A stretch of DNA of 64,000 nt from Candidatus Babeliales bacterium (GCA_019749895.1 JAIEPG010000003.1:288140-352139), one strand, 5' to 3'. Positions 1 to 9,908 are shown, counted from the first letter of the stretch. Notes: generated by a model from the letters alone, not told the origin. Numbers and translations are program-made.

Positions 1-1117
1 ACGTACGTGCCGCTTCTTCATCATGATATTCATGCAAAGATTTTTGAAAGAGCTCTTCGGCTACTTTAAAAAATTCATTAAGCGTTCTCCAATTTACTTC
101 GTTATACACAGCAGCATGAAGTGGGGTAAAACCATCAACGTTTTGGCAGTTGGGATGAGCACCTGCCGCTAACAATAAAGAGAAAATTGGTAGATCGCCA
201 TTAATTGCTGCGTAATGCAAGGGGGTAAGGCCATGCTCATCACCAGCATTAACATAAGCTGGATTTTTTCGCTCTTGTTTGATGAGCTTTGTAACCAACT
301 CAATCTTATTCTCTCGAACCGCCCAATGCAAAGGATATTTTAGCGCACGATCTTCAACAAGCTCCCAACGATTATTAACAATCATCAAAAAACGTTCCCA
401 ATCAACGTCATCCTCTTGATCAACGTGACCCGAAGAAGAACTAGATGTTGTTTGAGATCGAGGAGAATCAAGCTTGGTATGACTAAATTTTTTAGACAAT
501 TGCTGGCCAAACTGTATAAGAGAGCGCGGCGAGCTCTTGCCTCGCGGGCTGCTACCAGCAGATGAGCTGCCAGTTTTGAATCGAGGTGATTCTTCTGAGC
601 GAGGGCTACTCTCACCGCTAGAACTTAAATCACCGCTATTATGAGGAGATCGAACTGCTTGCCTTATGCTCCCAAAATCTTTATGCGTCCCAAGAGGAAT
701 TGGCGGTAATAGCGTCAGTGATCCTCCTAACCTTGCACCTCGAGGACTTGCGCCTTCAGACCGCGGGCTATAATCTTCACCACCACTCGAACTTAAATCA
801 GTGGCACGTGGCGACCGTCGTGGAGATAGTGTTGCAGGATAAAGCCGCTTCAATTTTCGAGGACTTGTTTTAGGTTTGCTACCTGCTTCGTCTGATTCAA
901 CTAATGATAACGCACCTAAAGAAAGTGTTAATGGCACTACCGAATTATCGGAAGCTAAGGAAGAAATGGAACTGCGCCGTTCAATATCTTGTCGAGGTGA
1001 GCCAGATCCTTTTTTTCGCGGCGAAGTCTGCGAAGATGACGACGCTGAATAAGCATGTTCAGCACAACCAATTACCAAGAACGAAAAACTTACTAATAAT
1101 CTAATTGTTTTTTTCAT
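1..1117 (-). CDS. Secreted ankyrin-repeat protein with SPR-rich region (C-terminus off window)
   Basis: The reverse strand is open from an ATG at 1117 to the window edge (372 codons). An N-terminal hydrophobic segment carries a possible lipobox (VIGC, Cys18) or a signal peptidase site near AYSA. Residues 30-220 are Ser/Pro/Arg-rich and hold 12 copies of SPR. Residues 255-340 form ankyrin repeats with the motifs PLHWAV, TPLHYAA and TPLHAAV. The 3' part lies outside the window, so length and further repeats are unknown. It is the first of three consecutive leftward ankyrin genes. Ankyrin repeats bind proteins; a host-directed role is inferred from the export signal and the family, not shown. 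Confidence 0.85.
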   Translation of the reverse strand, partial: MKKTIRLLVSFSFLVIGCAEHAYSASSSSQTSPRKKGSGSPRQDIERRSSISSLASDNSVVPLTLSLGALSLVESDEAGSKPKTSPRKLKRLYPATLSPRRSPRATDLSSSGGEDYSPRSEGASPRGARLGGSLTLLPPIPLGTHKDFGSIRQAVRSPHNSGDLSSSGESSPRSEESPRFKTGSSSAGSSPRGKSSPRSLIQFGQQLSKKFSHTKLDSPRSQTTSSSSSGHVDQEDDVDWERFLMIVNNRWELVEDRALKYPLHWAVRENKIELVTKLIKQERKNPAYVNAGDEHGLTPLHYAAINGDLPIFSLLLAAGAHPNCQNVDGFTPLHAAVYNEVNWRTLNEFFKVAEELFQKSLHEYHDEEAART

Positions 1118-1150
1118 ATGATACTTTCGCAGTTATTTCGTTTATTACTA

Positions 1151-2374
1151 TCACCATCGCGATATCGTACGAGCTGCCGGATACGCGCCACGCCTTTTTT
1201 GTTCGTTGGCAGCTCTGAGTAATGCAATTATACTGTCATTATCTTCCCCATCGCTTTTCAAAAGCTCAGCACGGCGCAGCGGCGTTAAGCAATAGTCCTC
1301 AATCGCGTCAATATCTGCGCCAAGGGTCAGTAACCACGCAACAGCACCAAGAGCATTACACTTAACAGCCCAATGCAAAGCCGCGCCTAAAAAAGATCTG
1401 GGGGTTGTTGCAGCAAGTAACTTAATCAAGACAATATCATCACTTTCAATAGCGTAAAATAAAGGAATAAAGTTGTGGGAGTCAATAGTATCAGTTCTCA
1501 CACCAAACCGCAAAAGTCTTTTGATAAGATGTACATTTTTTTGAAGAACAGCAAGATTAAGCAGAGATATTCTTTGCCGCTCCGAAATGCTTAGCAGCAC
1601 CGATGAGTCACAATCAACGATCGAAAAATTACTATGATAATCATGAAGCACACGAACAAGAAAAGAAAAGTCTCGTCGAGCAAGTGCATGCTCACAAAAC
1701 ATACTAACCATAGAATCATACTTTTTCTTGATTGCTATTTTAACTGCACGCAAGCTTAAGTTTGCACCTCGGTTAAGTAAAAATTCAGCACGCTCTAAAC
1801 AATTATAAAAAACCAGATATTCCAATAAAGTATAATTTTCAAATGCATGCTCTTTTGGAAATAACGCATGACTATTAAGAGCCTCAACAGGAAACTCTTT
1901 TACTACATCCCAATAATTATTTTGCACCGCATAAAAGAGAGGAGGTGCGTCGCGATTATCACGCACACAACTTTGTGCTCCGTAAGATAATAGCTCTGCG
2001 GCAATTTGACGGCAGCCAGTAATGCACGCATAGTGCAAAGGAGTTTTCCCAAGCTCATCTTGACGGTTGCAGTCATGCCCCATAAGCAACATTACAGAAA
2101 CTTGTCCAACGTCAAAATCCATAATTTTGCAGTGCAATGGGTAACGCACTTGTTTAAAAGAAACAAAAGCATCCTCATCATAGTCACTATCGCTGTCATC
2201 AAAACTATCGAGAAAGCTGTCACTACTACTTGAGCTTGACAACAAAGGAGCCCCCTCAGGAATAATAATAGTATCATCGTCGCCGAGCAGTTCTGGAAAA
2301 AGCTCTGGCTCAGCAGAAGAAAAAGCAGACGAATAAATAATAAATACAACAAAAATAAAGACACCCCAAACCAT
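1151..2374 (-). CDS. Secreted ankyrin-repeat protein
   Basis: A 407-residue protein. Residues 1-21 are a hydrophobic signal segment, followed by an acidic, Ser/Asp-rich stretch (about 30-68). Ankyrin repeats run from about residue 78 to 385, seen as TPLHYACITG, PLFYAVQNN, LLNLAVLQKN, PLFYAIESDD, ALHWAVKCN and a final TPLRRAELL. It lies 33 bp upstream of the neighbouring ankyrin gene on the same strand. A second ATG 8 bp upstream (2382) is better spaced from the GGGG ribosome-binding sequence, but opens a different frame without ankyrin content, so 2374 is chosen. Binding partner unknown; probably exported. Confidence 0.85.
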   Translation of the reverse strand: MVWGVFIFVVFIIYSSAFSSAEPELFPELLGDDDTIIIPEGAPLLSSSSSSDSFLDSFDDSDSDYDEDAFVSFKQVRYPLHCKIMDFDVGQVSVMLLMGHDCNRQDELGKTPLHYACITGCRQIAAELLSYGAQSCVRDNRDAPPLFYAVQNNYWDVVKEFPVEALNSHALFPKEHAFENYTLLEYLVFYNCLERAEFLLNRGANLSLRAVKIAIKKKYDSMVSMFCEHALARRDFSFLVRVLHDYHSNFSIVDCDSSVLLSISERQRISLLNLAVLQKNVHLIKRLLRFGVRTDTIDSHNFIPLFYAIESDDIVLIKLLAATTPRSFLGAALHWAVKCNALGAVAWLLTLGADIDAIEDYCLTPLRRAELLKSDGEDNDSIIALLRAANEQKRRGAYPAARTISRW

Positions 2375-2471
2375 TTACCCATCCCCTGCGCTTAAACAGT
2401 TTTATCGTAAGGTTTTTTATAACAAATTGCAGGTCAAAAAAGCAAGGGTTGAATCTGATGGCACAAAACAA

Positions 2472-3551
2472 CTAAATACACAAGCCACCAAGGAGCGCCT
2501 CAAGCATAGCATCACGCTCATCAGTTTTTGCTGGCTCACTTGATTCTGTCTGACTATCAGATTTTTCGGCTTCAAGAGACTGCAAAAGACTTTCCAGATT
2601 TGAGTAACTCGCTGTAAACCCATTTGCTCGGGGTCTTTTTGGTTTTTTTGGTGCTGCGTGCGTGTCTCCATACAAAGGATTGTCGTCCTGGCACTCATTA
2701 CCTGATGATTGCTCACCCAAAAGATCTATTACCTTTTGATTGCCACTAAGCTTTGCAAAGCTCATTGGTGTTTGACCAAAAATATTTACGGCAAATCGAT
2801 TAGCACCATTCATAATAAGTGACCGCACAATGTAAGCAAGACCGTTTTTGGCAGCTAAGTGAAGCGGCGTATTGCCATGAGAATCTCGAGCATTAACTTC
2901 AGCACCGTTTTCTACCAAGGTAATAATATTATTAAGCATCCCTTGAGAGGCAGCAAAATGAAGGGGCGTCAAACCTCCACCATCACATGCATTAAATGAT
3001 GCCAGCGGAGAAATACCATATTTTTTTAATTCCTGAACAATAAAGCACAGAGAATCGCCATCACGATTAAATTGTGCTACGCGATGAATTAAGCTGATTC
3101 CCTGGTAATCAGTATAAAGGTACGCCGAGAAAAAACACATAGGACTCAAAAGCTGCGCAACCTCTGGCCTAAACCAGGGCACCAAGGCTGTGATAAAACA
3201 AGGAGAAGGGTCAGCTCCTCTGCTAATAAGAAACAATACCACATCAAGGTCCGCGTTCTTAGCCTGGGCAGGATATTCACGCACACGCATAATTGCATAA
3301 TCAAGAGCGCTGTAGCGACGAAAGTCACGTTTATTTAAATAGTCAGCCAAATCATTATTAGAAAGACCCAAGCCTTCAACATAAGCCTTGATAAAGCTGA
3401 GGTCTTTTTTTGAATCCCAACAATATTCATGAATTTTGAAATCATTTTGGTTAATAGCAGCACCATGCAATATTGAAAGGAACTCAAAACTACTACAAAA
3501 GAGGACGATAACAAATAAGATTCGCTTAGCTATTTTATTACATTTCTTCAT
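2472..3551 (-). CDS. Secreted ankyrin-repeat protein
   Basis: A 359-residue protein. The ATG at 3551 is preferred over the longer frame (to 3605) because GAGGACGAG lies just upstream and it begins a good signal peptide (MKKCNKIAKR then a hydrophobic core ending near HGAA). The best ankyrin repeats are in the second half: TPLHFAASQG, TPLHLAAKNG and TPMSFAKLSG, each followed by the usual helix pair. The last 90 residues are Glu/Ser/Lys-rich without a recognised domain. It is the first gene of the leftward ankyrin trio; the next start is 98 bp away. Function beyond protein binding cannot be read. Confidence 0.85.
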   Translation of the reverse strand: MKKCNKIAKRILFVIVLFCSSFEFLSILHGAAINQNDFKIHEYCWDSKKDLSFIKAYVEGLGLSNNDLADYLNKRDFRRYSALDYAIMRVREYPAQAKNADLDVVLFLISRGADPSPCFITALVPWFRPEVAQLLSPMCFFSAYLYTDYQGISLIHRVAQFNRDGDSLCFIVQELKKYGISPLASFNACDGGGLTPLHFAASQGMLNNIITLVENGAEVNARDSHGNTPLHLAAKNGLAYIVRSLIMNGANRFAVNIFGQTPMSFAKLSGNQKVIDLLGEQSSGNECQDDNPLYGDTHAAPKKPKRPRANGFTASYSNLESLLQSLEAEKSDSQTESSEPAKTDERDAMLEALLGGLCI

Positions 3552-4736
3552 AATACTCGTCCTCATCCTCTTGTAGCTTGTTAAAGCAGCTGCACAACAA
3601 CACAATTATCATATTTCATAGTAGAAAATTTCATTCAACAAAGTCAATAAAACCAATAACATTGTTATTTTTATATAATGCCGGAAAGCATAATGCGGAC
3701 TTACTCATTTTACAAAGTTATTGTTGAAAAAAGCACACATAAGCTTTTCGTAGAAAATAATGTAGCTACAGGGCCGGGCGGGCCACTTTATCCCCTTTTT
3801 GGGAAAAAGGACTATGGTAAAAAATAAGAGTTTTGATGAAATAGTTATGACTAAAGCATGATTTTCACAACCATTTATCACATCATTTGTTTTTGAAAGA
3901 CCTGCATTTTTTGTTTTTGGCGTGACTAATTTTGACTGATTTGATTTATCAAATACGTACTTTGGTGTTTTTGGTTACACAACTAGTTTTTCGTTCAATT
4001 GGTTCTTAGAACTTTTTCGCGCGAGCTATGCTCTTGTTTGGGTAACACTTCTTAAAAAAAATTGTTCTCTTTCTTACTTAATTAAGCACCCTCCTGTCTC
4101 CGCACACTCTTAACTCTTACGCAAGCACTCTTCTTTCTAATTCTTCTTATTAATACTCATAAGCTCTTTATCTGCACCCAGTTCCTAAGTTCTTCTTCGT
4201 AGGACTTGGTTTGAGTTCGAGTTAGGTTGTTAATTGGGTTCTTATTCTAGCGTAAGCGTTATGTACTGGTAGCGATTCGGGTGCTGATTCATGATTGCGC
4301 GCATATGCGGTAGGTGCTCAATGGAGGGCGCACCCCCCTGCCCTGTCTTAATCATAATCTTATTCATTATACTCTTAATACTCTTAACCCCCAGAGCGGC
4401 TTGAGTTCCACGAAGTCCAAAGCCCCCAGCCCGTTTACCCCACCCCCGTTTTTTATACTTTCGTTTCCCTACCCACGTTTTAAACCCACGAGCCCACGAG
4501 CTCTCAAGCTTAGAATCAAGAGGCTGGGGGGCGACAGGACGGAGTGAATGGCCGCGACCGGCGCCCTGCCCGCCCCTAAAAAAGGAAGCTCAGAAATAGA
4601 ATAAAAACTTCGTAAAAACCGCCAGAATCCGGAAGAAAATCAAAAAAGTGCCAGAATATTTAAAATTATGCGACACAAAACTGGCAAAGCCAATTATAAA
4701 GTTGAGTGAACCAGACTAAAACTTTGTGAAAAAATA
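3552..4736. other. Long gene-free region with GC-rich blocks, no recognised RNA
   Basis: About 1.2 kb between the ankyrin trio and the dnaK promoter. No frame looks like a real protein. The + strand is pyrimidine-rich between about 4060 and 4200 and C-rich between 4320 and 4580, against an AT-rich background. A perfect 7-bp hairpin (CCTTTTT-GGG-AAAAAGG) lies at 3794-3810. GC-rich blocks lie near 3771-3784 and 4560-4577 and are partly complementary. I looked for conserved cores of RNase P RNA, tmRNA, SRP RNA and rRNA and recognised none. It could be a lineage-specific structured RNA read leftwards, decayed sequence or a regulatory region. Confidence 0.5.
4423..4447 (-). other. Canonical G-quadruplex motif on the minus strand
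   Basis: Read on the minus strand, four G-runs of 5, 4, 3 and 5 are separated by loops of 1, 5 and 2 bases, which satisfies the usual G3+N1-7 rule. The + strand shows the matching C-runs. It sits in the gene-free region 400 bp upstream of dnaK. Folding in the cell is not shown. Confidence 0.6.
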
Positions 4737-4765
4737 TTGACATATCTTCATAAGTAGACTAAGAT
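4737..4765 (+). promoter_or_regulatory. Sigma-70-type promoter of dnaK
   Basis: A perfect -35 TTGACA (4737-4742) is followed by a 17-base spacer and a -10 TAAGAT (4760-4765). Transcription would start near 4772, giving a leader of about 75 nt before the dnaK ATG. No CIRCE-like HrcA operator was seen between the promoter and the gene. Confidence 0.75.
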
Positions 4766-4846
4766 AATCTACAGAATAGAGGTTAGGCCAAAAGAGAGAA
4801 AAACATTACAATCTAGCAGCGTTCTATAAAAGAATAAAGGAAAATT

Positions 4847-6748
4847 ATGGGAAAAATTATCGGCATCGATCTCGGTACAACAAATTCAGTAGTATCCTTC
4901 ATGGAGGGTGGTAGCCCAAAGGTTATCCCAAACCAAGAAGGTGCTAACACCACCCCGTCCATTGTGGCTATTACCAAAGACGGCCAACGCTTGGTAGGCG
5001 CTGTTGCAAAACGACAAGCAGTGACTAACCCTGAAAACACTATTTTCTCAGCAAAGCGCTTCATTGGTAAAAAATTTGAAGTCTTGAACGATCGCGACAA
5101 ACATTTGGTTCCTTATAAAATTGTTCAAACAAGCAACGGCGACGTGGCTATTGAAGTTCAAGGCAAACAACTCGCTCCAGAAGAAATTTCAGCAGCCGTT
5201 TTGCAAAAATTGAAACAAGCAGCTGAAGATTATTTGGGCGAAAAAGTAACCGAAGCAGTTATTACCGTTCCTGCCTACTTTAACGACGCGCAAAGACAAG
5301 CAACCAAAACTGCTGGTAAAATTGCCGGCCTAGACGTTAAGCGTATTATCAACGAGCCTACCGCAGCAGCTCTTGCGTATGGCCTTGATAAAAAGAATAA
5401 CGAAACAATCGCGGTATTCGACTTTGGTGGCGGCACCTTTGATATTTCTATCTTAGAAGTTGGCGATGGCGTTGTTGAAGTTAAATCAACCAACGGCGAC
5501 ACCATGCTGGGCGGCGATAACGTTGACGAACTTTTGATTGAATACCTCATGAATGAATTCAAAAAAGAACAAGGTATTGAACTTAAGAACGACAAAATGG
5601 CTATCCAACGCCTCAAAGAAGCAGCAGAAAAGGCAAAGATCGAGCTTTCTGCCGCAACAGAAACTGAAATTAACTTGCCATACATTACCGCAGACGCAAC
5701 AGGACCAAAGCACTTGGTAACCAAGATTTCTCGCGCAAAACTTGAAAACTTGTGTGACAGTGTATTCAAACGTCTGTTCGAACCATGCAAGCAAGCACTT
5801 AAAGACGCTGAAATTAGCGCAAGCAAAATCGACGAAGTTATCTTGGTTGGCGGTTCAACACGTATTCCAAAGATTCAAGAAATGGTTAAGGAATTCTTCG
5901 GCAAAGAACCAAACCGCTCAGTAAACCCTGACGAAGTTGTTTCTCTTGGCGCAGCAATTCAAGGCGGCGTGTTGGCTGGCGACGTTACCGACGTTTTACT
6001 CTTGGACGTAACGCCACTCTCATTGGGCATTGAAACCTACGGCGGCGTTGCAACAAAATTGATCGAACGCAACACTACCATCCCTGCCAAAAAGTCACAA
6101 GTATTCTCAACCGCCGAAGACAACCAAACGGCTGTTGAAATTCATGTGGTTCAAGGCGAGCGCGAATTTGCGCGCGACAACAAAACGCTTGGTCGCTTTA
6201 AACTTGACGGTATCCCAGCAGCTCCACGCGGCGTGCCACAAGTTGAGGTTACCTTCAATTTAGACGCTAACGGCATTGTACATGTTTCCGCTAAAGACCT
6301 GGGAACTGGAAAAGAACAAAGTATTACCATTACCGACTCTTCAGGCTTAAGCAAGAGCGACATTGAACGCTTGGTTCAAGAAGCACAACAGCACGAAGCT
6401 GAAGACAAGAAGCTCAAAGAAGTTATTGAAAAGCGTAATGCGCTAGACAATATGATCATGCAAATTGAAAAGACCGTTAAAGAAAACAAAGAAAAGCTTC
6501 CAATTGCAGAAGTTAATCTTGTCGAAAAAGCTCTTGAAGACGCGAAGAAAGTTCTTAAAGAGCAAGAAAATGATGGTGACGCGTTGCAAAAAGCAACCGA
6601 CGACCTCATGAAGGCCTCTCATAATATTGCCGAAATTATCTATAAAGATAAAAATGCTGGGCAAGCTGGCCAACAAGACGCTTCAAGCTCTACCGACCAA
6701 TCAACTGGCCAACAAGGTCCAATTGATGCGGATTTTGAAGAAAAATAA
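4847..6748 (+). CDS. dnaK: Molecular chaperone DnaK (Hsp70)
   Basis: A 633-residue Hsp70, the usual bacterial length. It uses ATP cycles to bind and release unfolded polypeptides in the cytoplasm. The N-terminal ATPase begins with the phosphate-binding loop [16 protein letters not shown] and the adenosine-motif VGGSTRIP are present. The interdomain linker ([13 protein letters not shown]) is intact, followed by the substrate-binding domain, a helical lid and a Gln/Ser/Thr-rich tail ending in DADFEEK. AAAGGAAA precedes the ATG. The gene stands alone, with its own promoter and terminator; grpE and dnaJ are not adjacent, unlike many bacterial dnaK operons. Confidence 0.98.
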   Translation: MGKIIGIDLGTTNSVVSFMEGGSPKVIPNQEGANTTPSIVAITKDGQRLVGAVAKRQAVTNPENTIFSAKRFIGKKFEVLNDRDKHLVPYKIVQTSNGDVAIEVQGKQLAPEEISAAVLQKLKQAAEDYLGEKVTEAVITVPAYFNDAQRQATKTAGKIAGLDVKRIINEPTAAALAYGLDKKNNETIAVFDFGGGTFDISILEVGDGVVEVKSTNGDTMLGGDNVDELLIEYLMNEFKKEQGIELKNDKMAIQRLKEAAEKAKIELSAATETEINLPYITADATGPKHLVTKISRAKLENLCDSVFKRLFEPCKQALKDAEISASKIDEVILVGGSTRIPKIQEMVKEFFGKEPNRSVNPDEVVSLGAAIQGGVLAGDVTDVLLLDVTPLSLGIETYGGVATKLIERNTTIPAKKSQVFSTAEDNQTAVEIHVVQGEREFARDNKTLGRFKLDGIPAAPRGVPQVEVTFNLDANGIVHVSAKDLGTGKEQSITITDSSGLSKSDIERLVQEAQQHEAEDKKLKEVIEKRNALDNMIMQIEKTVKENKEKLPIAEVNLVEKALEDAKKVLKEQENDGDALQKATDDLMKASHNIAEIIYKDKNAGQAGQQDASSSTDQSTGQQGPIDADFEEK

Positions 6749-6776
6749 GTCTTTTCTCTTATCATCGATTTTTCGC

Positions 6777-6812
6777 AATAAAGGCGGGTTTTTAGCCCGC
6801 CTTTATTCATTT
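6777..6812 (+). terminator. Intrinsic terminator after dnaK
   Basis: A perfect 12-bp stem (6777-6788 with 6796-6807) around a 7-base loop is followed by a T-rich stretch. It lies 28 bp after the dnaK stop and separates dnaK from the next gene. Confidence 0.9.
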
Positions 6813-6927
6813 TTAACTATTTTTGCACTATTTTGCCCAAACTTGCCAGATTGAAATAAAAATGAGATACTTAGTACATAATTAGTAATATCTAATTTTT
6901 ATTTAAAATTCAATCGGGAGAAGACTT

Positions 6928-8643
6928 ATGAATATCAAAAAAACCCTATTTTTTATCTATGTACTTTTTTTATGCACAAGCAACAACGCACAAGCAGCTG
7001 CCACAAGCTCAAGCACCAAATCGCCTGATGGCAACGCACTACACCATTTTATTTTGCAGTTGCCAGATGATCTATTGCATCACTACATCGATACCAATCG
7101 ATCTATTCTTCTAACATTGACTGTTCATCCAGCAGGAAGAGAAATGATCTATCAAAGAAACCAGTTTGCCTTGAGGGCCGGCGACCTTGCCTACAACAGA
7201 GGCTTTACTCCCTATCTCGACATTCTTGATCACGGAATCGATGAAACAAAGCAAGACATTGAAGATGCTGATGTATATTTCAACGCTTACTCTCTATCGC
7301 CAGTCCTTGGGGGCAACATACTCCACCACTTTCTAGGTAACTTGCCCGAAAATATCTACGAACACAATATTAGAAAGAACATAAGATTTATTAATCGCTT
7401 CATAAAACGCGGCGCAAACCCTAAACAGGAAGATGCTGATGGCAAAACACCTTTCGACATTGCCCTTGAAAGAAATTTTACGCCATATCTTTACAAAGGC
7501 CTCTTTTACTACGAAGAAGTAAGCGACAAGGAAACAGATGATAGATTCTACGAAGAATACGAAAAATACATTGAAGATAATCCTTTAAAAAGAAACGGAA
7601 ATATTCTTCATTGCTTCCTTGAATCGTTACCCAAAAATCCTCAAGACCATAATAAAGACAGAGTCATCAACGCTCTTCGACGCTTCATACATTATCACGA
7701 GGCCGATATAAATGAAAAAAATCGTGACAACTTAACTCCTTACGACCTTGCCTATGAAAAGGGATTTCTCTACCTCTTGAATCCTCTTGAACCAATTCAA
7801 TACTTTTCTTCATCATCAAGCGACAATGACGAAAGATCATACCAAGAACTCGATTATCCATATTCTGATGAAGATGCTTGTGATGCATGCTACAGATGGT
7901 ACACACAACTTTCTCCTTCAGAAAAAAATGGAAACGTGCTTCATTGTTTCCTTGAATCATTAAGCAAGGATCATGAGCAACATGATAAAGAGTTTAACAT
8001 CGCAATGCTGAAACGATTGATAGATCATTATGAAGCCAATGTAAACGCAAAGAATCGCGAAAATCTAACTCCTTACGACCTTGCCAATCAAAAAGGATTT
8101 CTTGCTTACCTTGCTCATCTCGCTCCAGACAGCAATTCAGAAAACGAACAAGATGGGGAAGATATTCTTCCACCCTCACCACAAAAAACATCAACTTTCC
8201 CATTCGATGATTATGATGATGATATGCCACCGTTAGAACCGAATATTCCTGACGACGCACCGTCAAGCTCTTCTTGCCCAGTCAATCAAGACCACATTCT
8301 CATTTCGCCTGAATTTTTTGAAGATATTTCAGCAACCATACCTTTTTCAAGCGACAGCAAAGACGACGCAAGTCACAGCCCTACTCCATCAACCAGAAGC
8401 AAGCGAGATCGAACACTAAGTCAAATTTTTTCTTCAGATGAAGAATCATCAAGCTTGCCTTGCTCTTCAACAAGCCAACCCAGCCAACCCGTTGACACCT
8501 CGCCTGAATTACTGCGCACACACGAACGCAACGCACAAAAACGAAAAATACAAAGAACTATAAACTTTTCAACCAACAAACATTATGCTGATGAATGCCT
8601 AGATTGTGCAGCTGGTAAATGCCCACTCGGACCAAAAGAATAA
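6928..8643 (+). CDS. Secreted protein with four GNxLHxF ankyrin-like modules and Cys tail
   Basis: A 571-residue protein with a signal peptide (about 1-23, ending AQAAA). Four copies of a module start at residues 35, 129, 224 and 335: each opens with GNxLHxF, then L(P/S), a helix, a G/A-N-type turn, and TPYDLA or TPFDIA followed by FxPYL-like ends. The TPxDxA element resembles ankyrin loops, so these are probably degenerate ankyrin repeats with a long insertion. The middle is acidic and Ser-rich. The C-terminus (about 545-566) has FSTNKHYADEC followed by C-x4-C, shared with the next gene 21 bp downstream, its shorter paralogue. Function unknown; probably exported. Confidence 0.8.
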   Translation: MNIKKTLFFIYVLFLCTSNNAQAAATSSSTKSPDGNALHHFILQLPDDLLHHYIDTNRSILLTLTVHPAGREMIYQRNQFALRAGDLAYNRGFTPYLDILDHGIDETKQDIEDADVYFNAYSLSPVLGGNILHHFLGNLPENIYEHNIRKNIRFINRFIKRGANPKQEDADGKTPFDIALERNFTPYLYKGLFYYEEVSDKETDDRFYEEYEKYIEDNPLKRNGNILHCFLESLPKNPQDHNKDRVINALRRFIHYHEADINEKNRDNLTPYDLAYEKGFLYLLNPLEPIQYFSSSSSDNDERSYQELDYPYSDEDACDACYRWYTQLSPSEKNGNVLHCFLESLSKDHEQHDKEFNIAMLKRLIDHYEANVNAKNRENLTPYDLANQKGFLAYLAHLAPDSNSENEQDGEDILPPSPQKTSTFPFDDYDDDMPPLEPNIPDDAPSSSSCPVNQDHILISPEFFEDISATIPFSSDSKDDASHSPTPSTRSKRDRTLSQIFSSDEESSSLPCSSTSQPSQPVDTSPELLRTHERNAQKRKIQRTINFSTNKHYADECLDCAAGKCPLGPKE

Positions 8644-8664
8644 AGTTCATAACGAAAGAAATTT

Positions 8665-9828
8665 ATGAAAAAAAATATTATAGCATTCTTACTCCTTATT
8701 CCTGTTATTTCACCCGCTTTATATGCAGCAGCAAGTGACTGTGATGGCTCAGACACAGCAATCGAACAATGCTTTGGCAACTTTTACGCAAACGAACGTA
8801 TTTTCAATAGCAGACACGGCATGCAACTCATTCATTATGCTGCATCGCACGGATACAAAAAGGCCGTAGAAGAACTTATTGCAAAAGACCCAACTATCGT
8901 TAACGAGCCAGATTTTCTCAACAGAAATCCTTTGATTCATGCGGCAAGTGCTGGCGATCTTGAAATTATACAAATTCTTCTAGACGCAGGCGCCAACACA
9001 AAAGCTATAAGCGATTATAACGACCTACGTATCATTAGTGGCAACGCACTACACCACTTCATATTTGGTCTAAGTCCAAATATTGACTACCACAATCAAG
9101 AAAAAAATCTGCAAATTATCCAACTTTTATTAGACCGTGGAGTTGAAAAAAATCAAGTTGATATGAAAGGAAGAACTCCATACGATCTGGCAAAAGAAAG
9201 CAACTTCAGTCCTTACCTGCTTCTTTTGCATGATTTTGAAGCAGCGTACCAAACACACTGCGAAACATACCCGCATGCTCAAAAAAATACTGCGCGTAAG
9301 TTAGATTTTTCTGGTAAAAAAACAACAAGCTCGAGCCAGCCAGATTACATCCTCACAAAAACTCAAAAAGAAACCGAAACTGAAGAACAAGAGGTTCTTT
9401 CAGAAACTTTTAGTATATCGGGCAGTGATAATTATGATGATCTTCCACCCTTACTGCCGGCAAGCCCAGTCCGCACCTCTAAACACACTAGGGAAGCATC
9501 GCAAATATTTTCAAGCCAACCAAGTGATGGGCTATCTGATCCATCATTAGCTAGCTCATCAAACAAGCGCCAAAGAACACAAAGATCACTAAGTCAACCA
9601 TTGGTACCAGATGATGAAGCTTCACAATTCTTTTCGCAATCAGCCCATGACGAACTTAAACAATCAATGCCTCAGGAATCTCCGTTTACAACGCGAACAG
9701 AAAAACCCCGCTCACTGAGAAAAGATTTAATACCTGTACCAATAGATTTTTCTACTGAAAAAAATCATGCCGATCAGTGTGATAACTGCAAAATTGGTCA
9801 GTGCCTTCTTTCGACCATAAAAAATTAA
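8665..9828 (+). CDS. Secreted ankyrin-like protein, paralogue of the preceding gene
   Basis: A 387-residue protein with signal peptide (MKKNIIAFLLLIPVISPALYAAA). Ankyrin repeats lie at about residues 50-110 (LIHYAASHG, PLIHAASAGD), followed by one GNALHHF module ending in TPYDLAKESNFSPYL, the same module that occurs four times in the upstream gene. A Ser/Thr/Gln-rich middle part leads to a C-terminal FSTEKNHADQC-x2-C-x4-C tail that aligns with the tail of the neighbour. The gene starts 21 bp after its neighbour, with GAAAGAAA upstream of the ATG, so the two are probably co-transcribed. Protein binding is expected from the repeats; the target is unknown. Confidence 0.82.
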   Translation: MKKNIIAFLLLIPVISPALYAAASDCDGSDTAIEQCFGNFYANERIFNSRHGMQLIHYAASHGYKKAVEELIAKDPTIVNEPDFLNRNPLIHAASAGDLEIIQILLDAGANTKAISDYNDLRIISGNALHHFIFGLSPNIDYHNQEKNLQIIQLLLDRGVEKNQVDMKGRTPYDLAKESNFSPYLLLLHDFEAAYQTHCETYPHAQKNTARKLDFSGKKTTSSSQPDYILTKTQKETETEEQEVLSETFSISGSDNYDDLPPLLPASPVRTSKHTREASQIFSSQPSDGLSDPSLASSSNKRQRTQRSLSQPLVPDDEASQFFSQSAHDELKQSMPQESPFTTRTEKPRSLRKDLIPVPIDFSTEKNHADQCDNCKIGQCLLSTIKN

Positions 9829-9908
9829 TAAAAAACTATATGGCCCAATAGACGCGACAAAAAAATAATTTGTATCCAATCTCTTGCATTCAAAAATAAA
9901 AATTTTTA

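Noticed and set aside
2092..2382. 96-residue leftward frame beginning just before the ankyrin start
   Set aside because: It is a frame-shifted reading of the ankyrin gene's 5' end; it loses all ankyrin repeats.
4314..4547. 77-residue rightward open frame in the gene-free region
   Set aside because: It is Pro/Ser/Leu-rich by composition of the C-rich strand, has no ribosome-binding site and no relatives I recognise.
3552..4736. Possible RNase P RNA, tmRNA, SRP RNA or rRNA fragment
   Set aside because: I looked on both strands for AGGAAAGTCC, the tmRNA tRNA-like ends and GGAAGCAGCC cores and saw none; only an Rfam search could settle it.
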